This document shows, piece by piece, positions 1 to 6,700 of a stretch of 6,906 nt of DNA. The position numbers were made by a program, and so were the translations under genes. The notes below the pieces were generated by a model that was not told where the DNA came from, made no database searches, and saw nothing but the letters and a program-made list of their open reading frames with translations. Origin of the DNA: Bacteroidetes bacterium CG2_30_32_10. Lineage in GTDB: Bacteria; Bacteroidota; Bacteroidia; Bacteroidales; CG2-30-32-10. The stretch is from NCBI GenBank assembly GCA_001872995.1, contig MNXO01000111.1:1-6906 (forward strand), in the 5' to 3' direction. Within the stretch, counting starts at the first letter, position 1. Each line of letters starts with the position of its first letter.

Positions 1-121
1 CAACAAAAAACTAAAGCCCCTTATGTGGCTTAAGTTTATAAAAACATTGATATGAGCATGATTTAAAAAAATTTACTTATTTTTATCGGACAACAATAAA
101 ATAAAATATACTTTGATCGCC

Positions 122-143
122 TTTCATAAAAATATTTATGAAA
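122..143. repeat. perfect 9-bp inverted repeat with 4-nt spacer
   Basis: TTTCATAAA at 122-130 is followed by a four-base spacer and its exact reverse complement TTTATGAAA at 135-143. The stem is almost all A/T, with a single G-C pair, and no T-run follows it on either strand, so it is not a convincing terminator. It could be a binding site for a dimeric regulator or a chance palindrome in AT-rich DNA. It lies about 275 bases before the lipoprotein start codon, which is far for a proximal operator. Confidence 0.4.
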
Positions 144-368
144 AATCATTTATTCAGCAGACCCTATTTAGTACCTGAATGAATGCAAGATGAAAAAAAT
201 CCAAATACTGAAAGCAATTATAGGAGGAATCTATTATTAAACTTCAGTAATTTTATTTTAATAGTTTTTATTTGTTAGATAATTTTATAGGTAAAGATAA
301 CAATATTTTTGCTTAAAAGCAAGAAAAAACAAGCAATTTTACCTAATCCTTTTTAGAAAAAACTTATG

Positions 369-376
369 TATATTTG
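369..376 (+). promoter_or_regulatory. candidate Bacteroidota-type -7 box (TATATTTG)
   Basis: TATATTTG matches the TAnnTTTG -7 consensus known for the primary sigma factor of Bacteroidota. It lies 42 bases before the ATG at 419, which would give a 5' leader of roughly 35 nt. No good TTTG -33 element is present at the usual spacing of about 19 nt; that position reads ATCC, with only a T-run nearby. The call therefore rests on the -7 box and its position alone. Confidence 0.4.
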
Positions 377-418
377 TATTTAATTTGTTAGTAATTGTTA
401 AACAAAACACTTATAATT

Positions 419-1246
419 ATGAAAATTTTTTATGCTAAAATGTTTTTTGCAATAGCAATCACAGTCAGCCTTTCTATGCTTGCGGTAAATTGCAAAAAAG
501 ACAAAGTTAATGAAGACCCACCTCAACTTCCACCAAAAACCTCAATGGTAATGGATTTTAGTGATTTTTCATCTGCTACAATTGATTATACCAAAAATAT
601 AGACTCAACCTCTTATGCAAATCATAATTGGGCTGGGCTAAATGTAGGCGTTTGGAATTTGATTTTAACCGTTAGACTTGCTGTTCCTGTTGCTTCTTTT
701 TACGAAGCATTTAATCATCAATATGTTCAAGAAGGAGATAATCTTTGGTCGTGGTCTTATAGCTTTGTTGCTCAAAATACTAATCATACCGCTAAGCTTA
801 CCGCAATGTATATTGAAAGTAATCAAAAGATACAATGGGATATGTACATTACAAAAGAAAATGTATATTCAAATTTCCACTGGTACACTGGTTATTCTGC
901 AATAAGCGGATTAGAAGGCAACTGGACACTCAATGAAAGTAATATTAAACCAACACCTCTTTTGAGTATTGATTGGCATCGTAATACTTCAACAGGGTCT
1001 TCAGATATAAAATATACCAATGTTGAGCCTGGTGGTTTAGAAAATGGTGGTTATATATATTATGCTGTTTCGCCAAGCGCTTCTTTAAACGCAACTTATG
1101 ATATATTTAATAAAGGCGAAAACAAATTGATTAACATTCAATGGAATAAAAATTCCAAAAATGGTCGCATTAAAGATGCAAAACATTACTTAAATCCTGA
1201 TTGGCATTGCTGGGATAGCTCTTTTTTAGATTGTAATTGTCCATAG
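419..1246 (+). CDS. predicted surface or periplasmic lipoprotein of unknown function
   Basis: This 275-residue protein is not assigned to a family. It opens with Met-Lys, then a hydrophobic signal segment (about residues 6-23), then Cys25 followed by Lys-Lys-Asp-Lys and a proline-rich acidic linker to about residue 40. This is the usual look of a Bacteroidota lipoprotein, so Cys25 is the likely lipidated residue. The -1 residue is Asn, which is atypical for a lipobox (usually Gly, Ala or Ser), so signal peptidase II processing is likely but not certain. The rest is rich in aromatic residues with alternating patterns that suggest beta structure. The extreme C-terminus has Trp262-His-Cys-Trp and three cysteines (264, 272, 274), which could form a disulfide or bind a metal. 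The ATG at 419 is preferred over a TTG at 395, because it starts directly at the basic n-region. No Shine-Dalgarno sequence is visible, as is common in this phylum. It appears to be a single-gene unit with a candidate promoter at 369-376 and a terminator at 1266-1295. Confidence 0.8.
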   Translation: MKIFYAKMFFAIAITVSLSMLAVNCKKDKVNEDPPQLPPKTSMVMDFSDFSSATIDYTKNIDSTSYANHNWAGLNVGVWNLILTVRLAVPVASFYEAFNHQYVQEGDNLWSWSYSFVAQNTNHTAKLTAMYIESNQKIQWDMYITKENVYSNFHWYTGYSAISGLEGNWTLNESNIKPTPLLSIDWHRNTSTGSSDIKYTNVEPGGLENGGYIYYAVSPSASLNATYDIFNKGENKLINIQWNKNSKNGRIKDAKHYLNPDWHCWDSSFLDCNCP

Positions 1247-1265
1247 ATATAGAATTAATCATATC

Positions 1266-1295
1266 AAAAAAAACCAGCTGCCGCTGGTTTTTTTT
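1266..1295. terminator. bidirectional intrinsic terminator between convergent genes
   Basis: Eight As (1266-1273) precede the stem CCAGC (1274-1278), the four-base loop TGCC, the complementary arm GCTGG (1283-1287) and eight Ts (1288-1295). The structure is symmetrical, so it offers a GC-rich stem followed by a U-run on both strands. It sits 19 bases after the lipoprotein stop codon and 29 bases beyond the stop of the minus-strand phospholipase gene, which is where a shared terminator for two converging units should be. ATATC (1261-1265) and GATAT (1298-1302) could extend the stem past a small bulge. Confidence 0.9.
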
Positions 1296-1324
1296 ATGAT
1301 ATTAATATTTTCTATGAGTTGTGC

Positions 1325-2368
1325 TTAATTGTTATCCATGAGTTTGCTTACAATTTCATCAAGTTCGTATTGTTTTTGAGAGACAAAAGATTTTCCTGCA
1401 TCTAAGAGAGCTTTTATGTTTTCAAGAGAAGCATCATCCATTTCGTGCTTTGCCTCTGCAAATGAAGGCTCTAAACGATGATAATCCATATCGTCTGGCG
1501 ATTGGAGTGTGCTGTATATCTTGCATAATTCATAATCAACTGTTTCAGCATTTCCAGACATTAATATGTCAATAATAGGTCTCAACCAACCAACTTTACC
1601 CCAATCTTTGGCTTCTTTATAAGAATAAGATTTTTTAGCGGTGCCTGTACCTATTGAAACTATTAACATATCTTTGACTGTAGCATTTGAAGGCTTTTCT
1701 GGCTTAGCTGAGGTGATTTTAAAATCAGTTTTCATTGCTTCTACATATGCACACATTGCAGGATTATTAGCAAACATACCACCATCAACAAGATACAATG
1801 GTTCATCATTGAGCGACCTAATGCAAGCAGGCTCAAAATAGGTTGGAGCAGCCGATGTTGCACGGGCAACATCTTTGATATAAAAATTTCTAACATTATT
1901 GTTTAGTGCGTCCTGTTTATTAAAGAAAATAGTGCGTCTTTTGAATATATCGTAAGCAGTAATAATACATGGTTTTATAAAGTCTTTAATAGTAGTATTT
2001 CCAAAATAATCATATAAGGCTTTCTCTAATTCAACTGCTGAATGTTTTTCATGAATTAAACCATAAACGCTTCTTAAATTCTGCCAAAAAGAAACATCAA
2101 ATATTTTGTGTCCTCTGTTTACATATAAGTTAAGAGTTTCCTGAGCTGAGTATTTAGAGATAGGGCTATTAGCGTTGTTAGGCAATAGATAACAACAAGT
2201 TAATATTCCCCCTGTACTTGTGCCAGCAATAAGATCAAAAAATTCAGCCAACCTCGCATTTGGATTGTTTGTTTTAATTTGTAATTGTTGTTCAATATAT
2301 GAAAGTATAACACCAGGTATGATTCCTCGAATGCCGCCTCCATCAATTGATAAAATACATGCTTTCAT
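1325..2368 (-). CDS. patatin-like phospholipase (serine acyl hydrolase)
   Basis: A complete 347-residue patatin-family protein, expected to hydrolyse acyl ester bonds of phospholipids or other lipids with a Ser-Asp dyad. The oxyanion-hole motif Asp-Gly-Gly-Gly-Ile-Arg-Gly is at 9-15, the nucleophile elbow Gly-Thr-Ser-Thr-Gly at 49-53 (Ser51), the conserved Ala-Arg-Ala-Thr-Ser-Ala-Ala-Pro block at 168-175, and the catalytic Asp195 in Asp-Gly-Gly followed by Asn-Asn-Pro at 201-203. A Ser-Ile-Gly-Thr-Gly-Thr strand and a later Lys-Glu-Ala-x-x-Trp segment resemble the plant patatin/Pat17 type more than the short RssA/YchK type. No signal peptide or membrane segment is seen, so it is probably cytoplasmic or peripherally membrane-associated. 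The ATG at 2368 places the first beta-strand normally, and an in-frame TAA lies just upstream with no other ATG between. It is the last gene before the shared terminator and lies 157 bp downstream of the receiver-kinase-like gene. Substrate is unknown. CBASS effectors also use patatin domains, but no cyclase gene is present here. Confidence 0.93.
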   Translation of the reverse strand: MKACILSIDGGGIRGIIPGVILSYIEQQLQIKTNNPNARLAEFFDLIAGTSTGGILTCCYLLPNNANSPISKYSAQETLNLYVNRGHKIFDVSFWQNLRSVYGLIHEKHSAVELEKALYDYFGNTTIKDFIKPCIITAYDIFKRRTIFFNKQDALNNNVRNFYIKDVARATSAAPTYFEPACIRSLNDEPLYLVDGGMFANNPAMCAYVEAMKTDFKITSAKPEKPSNATVKDMLIVSIGTGTAKKSYSYKEAKDWGKVGWLRPIIDILMSGNAETVDYELCKIYSTLQSPDDMDYHRLEPSFAEAKHEMDDASLENIKALLDAGKSFVSQKQYELDEIVSKLMDNN

Positions 2369-2430
2369 CTGTTTTTTATGGATTTTAAGTTAAGAACGCA
2401 TTTAATACCCTATAACTACTCATTTAGAAG

Positions 2431-2443
2431 AGTATGTCATACT
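2431..2443. promoter_or_regulatory. 13-nt palindrome, candidate operator upstream of the phospholipase gene
   Basis: AGTATG-T-CATACT is a perfect 6-bp inverted repeat around one central base, lying 63-75 bases before the phospholipase ATG (2368) in the 157-bp gap between two minus-strand genes. Its size and symmetry suit a dimeric DNA-binding regulator. An additional 7-bp inverted pair, ACTTATA (2441-2447) and TATAAGT (2477-2483), overlaps one arm, so an RNA structure is an alternative. I could not find a clear TAnnTTTG promoter on the minus strand in this gap, so regulation from here is inferred only from the symmetry and position. Confidence 0.3.
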
Positions 2444-2525
2444 TATAGGCAGGTAAAGTTTTATTTATGGGCATTTTATAAGTAAACAAATAAAGATATA
2501 ATTACAAATACCTAAAATTATTAAA

Positions 2526-3638
2526 TTATATTGGTTTAGGAATAGTAAAGGTTACCGTAGTTCCTTTATGTTTTTTTGTTTCGAGCCAAATATTTCCTTC
2601 AATTTTATCAATTAATGATTTACATATTATTAGCCCCAAACCTGTTCCTCCTTCATTGTTAGTCCCCACCGTTTTGGGAAAAGGAGTATCGAGTCTGAAT
2701 ATTTTACTTGCAACAGTATGTTCAACTCCTACACCATTGTCGATAATACTAATTTCAAAGTATTTATCTTTTTCAACCGCATTGATGGCAATCTTACCTT
2801 TTGGATAGGAATATTTAATGGCATTATTTAATAATTTAATAAAAATTGTTGAAACAGCTTTTAAATCAGTATCAATAATTATTTTTTCATCAATATTTTC
2901 TTCAATATCAATGTTTTTGGCAATAATAGATTTGGTAAAAGATTGTATTACCTCGTTTACAAGCTCTTTTAGTTTAATTTCTTTGTTTGTGCTTTCAAAA
3001 TTGTTTGTTTGAATATTAACCCATTCAATTATATTTTCAATAAATTCGTAAAGTTTAGAGGAATCATTGTTAAGAATTTTTGCATATTTAGAAACATTTT
3101 CCAAATCGTTGGTATTTATTTCTTGCAACATAAAAGAAGAACAACTTCTTATGCCAAGTAAAATATCTTTAATATCATTGGTAATAATAGAAAAGAACTT
3201 TGATTTGGTAAGATTAGACTCTTTTAATTCATCTTTAGCTTGTTTAAGATTTAAGTGAGTATTTACCCTAGCCAGAAGTTCTGATAATTCGAATGGTTTG
3301 GTAACATAATCTACAGCTCCTATTTCAAATCCTTTGATGATATCTTCCTGACGAGATTTTGCGGTAAGAAAAATAATAGGAATATCTTTATTTCTCGGAT
3401 TTTCTTTTATTCTTCTACATACCTCAAGCCCATCCATATCTGGCATCATAATATCAAGGATTATCAAATCGGGGGTTTCTGAATCTAAAATATCTAAAGC
3501 AGATTTGCCATTAGATGCAAATGAAACATCAAAATTGTTTTCTTGAAAGATGTTTCCGAGTAATTGAACATTTTCTTCAACATCGTCAACAATTAGAATA
3601 AGAAATTGTTTGTCATCAAATTGTTTATCAGTGTGCAT
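2526..3638 (-). CDS. response regulator fused to a histidine-less kinase module (REC-DHp-HATPase)
   Basis: This 370-residue soluble protein begins with a receiver domain (about residues 12-130) with all key residues: acidic pair Asp18-Asp19, phospho-acceptor Asp62 in Leu-Asp-Ile-Met-Met-Pro, Thr92 and Lys114 before Pro-Phe. A helical DHp-like segment follows (about 135-210), then a GHKL ATPase domain (about 220-368) with N box Asn271-Asn272-Ala-Ile-Lys, G1 box Asp300-x-Gly-x-Gly304, and Gly-Thr-Gly-Leu-Gly-Leu at 331-336. The anomaly is in the H-box. Where the family has His-Asp-Leu-Lys-Asn-Pro, this protein has Asn154-Asp-Ile-Lys-Asp158-Ile, so the phospho-accepting His, the Thr/Asn used for phosphatase activity and the Pro are all missing. 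Ordinary autophosphorylation is therefore not expected, while ATP binding and Asp62 phosphorylation should remain possible. The ATG at 3638 fits a normal receiver start. It lies 93 bp downstream of the sensor kinase gene on the same strand, making that kinase its likely phosphodonor. No DNA-binding domain is present. Confidence 0.9.
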   Translation of the reverse strand: MHTDKQFDDKQFLILIVDDVEENVQLLGNIFQENNFDVSFASNGKSALDILDSETPDLIILDIMMPDMDGLEVCRRIKENPRNKDIPIIFLTAKSRQEDIIKGFEIGAVDYVTKPFELSELLARVNTHLNLKQAKDELKESNLTKSKFFSIITNDIKDILLGIRSCSSFMLQEINTNDLENVSKYAKILNNDSSKLYEFIENIIEWVNIQTNNFESTNKEIKLKELVNEVIQSFTKSIIAKNIDIEENIDEKIIIDTDLKAVSTIFIKLLNNAIKYSYPKGKIAINAVEKDKYFEISIIDNGVGVEHTVASKIFRLDTPFPKTVGTNNEGGTGLGLIICKSLIDKIEGNIWLETKKHKGTTVTFTIPKPI

Positions 3639-3731
3639 TATGTTTGGTTTATTACTTATTACGTTATTTTTGTTAATCTAGTTTCAATAAAGCTATTTGT
3701 TTGTGTTGATCGTTGTTGCAATTAATAAATG

Positions 3732-6700
3732 TTATAAAATATTATTATCCGTTTCAGCCTTCTTTGCTAAAAAACTTACAATTTCAGGAAAATAGCCTAA
3801 AATTTTCTTAATTTGGCTGATGTTAAAACTATTAGATTCTTTAAGCAATTCGTTCCCAAATTTATTAAAAATTTCAAATTGATAATTGTTGCCAATATCA
3901 TTAATTCGGTCTGCAAAACTCTTAATTTGGTTTATCTTCGAAGTTTTTATTATCTGATTATATTCTGGCATCAATTCTTCATCGATTGTTTCGATTAAAT
4001 CACTCAGATGCTCTTTGGTGAATGTGTTTAATGATAGAATATTTATTTCTGAGTTAAAATCAAATACATCTTTTTCATTCATATTTAGAGAATGTTTAAC
4101 ATACATATATTTTTTAATTAACTGATATATTTCGGCTTTGCTGTATGGTTCTCTAATAATGCCATCAATTCCATTTTCTTTTAATTGTTGAATATCCACA
4201 TTATAATCTATAGGCGTAACAGCTACAACGGGAATTACTGCCAGAGCAGGGATTTTAACATATTTATGTAAAAAACTTAATTCTCTTAAATTTGAATTTG
4301 AAAGATAAACAAAAATAATATCAGGTTTTGTTTGTTCGCCATCAATAAAGTCGGGCTTTGAGAGCATATCATTAATAAAATCATCATTAATATCAATTGA
4401 TTCAATCATCCTAAGGTTATTGTTCTTGGGAAGTTGAAAAAAAATACTGACATCAAAATTTTTAGTATTAACAATTAGCAACTCGTTATTTTTTGCTTTA
4501 GTTTTAGCTGAATAGGCATCAATACTTTCAGATTCAAATTCATCAATCAAAATAAGAGAGTCGGGTATAATGATTCGGAAAGTTGTTCCAGTGTTTTCTG
4601 AGCTTTTTATAAGAATAGAACCACCCATCATTTCAACCAATCTTTTCGATATGGAAAGTCCCAAACCAGTACCTCCATATTTTTTAAAGCTTTGACCACT
4701 TTTTTGTTGAAAAGCATTAAAAATAGTTTGTCTTTCTTCGGGAGGTATTCCAATACCAGTATCTTCAACATCTATAATAATATCAGTAAGATTAATATTT
4801 TTAGTACTTTTTTTATGGGTAGCTTTTATTTTAATATAGCCACTATCAGTAAATTTTACAGAATTACCAACTAAGTTTACTAAAATTTGACGCATACGAA
4901 TTTCGTCCATAAAAACTTTAAAATTGAGCGATTTGTCTATTTCAGTAAAGAATTCTATTTGTTTTTCAATGGTTTTAAATGAAAATAATTGCGCAACTTC
5001 TTTAAAAATTGTATCTAAAGAAACTGGTTTGTAATTGATTTCAAATTTACCAGCTTCTATTTTCGATAAATCAAGCAAATCATTTATCAATAATAAAAGG
5101 GAGTTTGAACTTGCTAAAATAGTCTGAATAAATTCTTTTGATTTTGGCAATGTTGCTTCTCTGTCTAATAGTTTGGAGAATCCAATAATAGCATTAAGAG
5201 GTGTACGCAATTCGTGGCTTATGTTGGCAAGAAAATCTGATTTGGCTTGATTTGCTTTTTCGGCTAATTCTTTTGCTTTTTTTAATTCATCTTCGTTAAG
5301 TTTCTTATCTGTAATATCAACGCTAATTCCAACGATTCCAACTACTTTTCCTAAGGCATCGTGGTATGGGGCTTTATTGGTAGAAAGCCATATTTCTCTT
5401 CCATCTATAGTAAGTAATTTGTCTTCAACGTTTAATAAAGGATGGTCTTTTTCTATAACTTCTGCATCATCTTTATATAGTCTTTCTGCTATTTCTTTAG
5501 GAAACAAATCATTTATTGTTTTTTCTTGAATTTCATTGATAGAAATCCCTAATGTGTCTGAAAAAGCTTTGTTACCAGTAACATAAAAATGGTTTCTATC
5601 TTTTAAATATACGAGTGCGGGAATATTGTTTACAAGTGCGTGTTGTATATCAAATTGTTCTTTTAGTGCGTCTTCAGAAAGTTTACGATCCGTAATATCT
5701 TGAATCAGTAATATGAAATAATCTACAGTTTTGTCTTCCTTACGTATGGTTTGTAATACTATTTCAGTTTGTACGTTTCGTTGATTTTTCCTAATAAATT
5801 GTTTTTCTGTATAATGATAATCTTTTTCGCCATTGATAATTTGATTAAATAATTGGCGGTCTTTATTGATATCGTCTGGAACTAAGATTTCATACCATGT
5901 TTTTTTTCTAACATCTTCTAAAGATAAGCTAAGAATTTTGCATAGCTTATCATTTGCATCAATGATATAATTTTTGTCATCGGCAATTGCCATACCAATA
6001 AGCGAAGAGTTAAAATAATTTTTAAATTTATTCTCACTTCTTCTTAATACTTCCTCTGTTTTTTGTTGCTTATCAATAGTAAGACCCAGCTCTTTTTTCT
6101 GCAAAACAAAGCGATTGATGAGCAAGCTAATTTGTCCAAACTCATTTTTAAGGTCAATGAGTTTGCTAATTCTACTGGTATCTTCGTCTTTTAATGTTTG
6201 AGTTATAAGTAATAAAGGCTTGCTTATCCAAAAATAAAATAAAAAAAATAATACAATTACAATTACTAATGCCATTGCAATGAAAAACAATATAGAAAAA
6301 CTAGACACACTTTTGTAGGAATCTAAAAAAAAGTTTTGCTTGGTGAAAAGCAATTTAACCAATGATTTATTATTATAATCAAATAATTGCTTAGTATAAT
6401 AAACCCCATTTGCAGAAGGATTTGTTGTAACATCTTGATTGACAGGAACTATTGCAATATCGCTTCCTGTTAAACTTTGCATTTCAGCAATTAAATCATC
6501 TTTCCAAAACTTGCCTACATAAACATACCATTGACGTGATGTTGAATGATAATTTTCTTTAGGTAAAACATTTATAGAGCCAGCAACTTCAAGAATACTA
6601 TCGTTTGAAAGTAAGTAGAAACTACAATTTTTCTTTCTGTTTAAACTTAATGTGATTACATTTGAATTAATTGCATTTTTAAAGTTTTTTACATTTTTAA

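Larger units (their letters stand above)
1..418. other. AT-rich non-coding region upstream of the lipoprotein gene
   Basis: No credible gene is visible in these 418 bases on either strand. Reading frames are broken by frequent stops, and the longest ATG-led plus-strand stretches I followed code for only about 14-16 residues (138-182 and 190-240). The region holds a weak stem (14-18 with 27-31), a perfect 9-bp inverted repeat (122-143), a second short stem around 306-325, and a candidate promoter near 369-376. It may include the 3' flank of a gene lying to the left of the window plus the regulatory region of the lipoprotein gene. No tRNA-like fold was recognised. Confidence 0.6.

Noticed and set aside
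14..31. Stem AAGCC/GGCTT that could be a terminator for a gene left of the window
   Set aside because: Only five base pairs with an eight-base loop, and no run of Ts follows it. It is too weak to call.
222..227. Perfect AGGAGG Shine-Dalgarno-like hexamer
   Set aside because: No ATG, GTG or TTG follows at a usable distance, and Bacteroidota seldom rely on Shine-Dalgarno pairing, so it does not mark a gene start.
190..240. Short ATG-led frame of 16 residues (Met-Lys-Lys-Ile...) in the upstream region
   Set aside because: It is too short, has no clear ribosome binding site, and no downstream gene is close enough for a leader-peptide role. It is best explained by chance in A-rich sequence.
306..325. 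Stem around TTGCTT/AAGCAA with a further AAGCAA copy at 331-336
   Set aside because: No T-run follows on either strand and the loop is very tight. It is not a credible terminator or repeat element.
395..418. Possible TTG start that would extend the lipoprotein by eight residues
   Set aside because: The extension would add a hydrophobic stretch before the basic Met-Lys n-region and worsen the signal peptide. The ATG at 419 gives a standard one.
678..905. Open frame of 75 residues overlapping the lipoprotein gene in another frame
   Set aside because: It is a shadow of the lipoprotein coding sequence, with low-complexity hydrophobic composition and no start signal.
1325..2368. Phospholipase as a CBASS (CapV-type) anti-phage effector
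   Set aside because: Patatin effectors exist in CBASS, but no CD-NTase cyclase, Cap2/Cap3-like or other defence gene is in the window, and the neighbours are two-component-type proteins.
3639..3731. Separate promoter for the receiver-pseudokinase gene in the 93-bp gap
   Set aside because: The minus strand of this gap contains no TTTG at all, so neither element of the Bacteroidota consensus is present. Read-through from the kinase gene is more likely.
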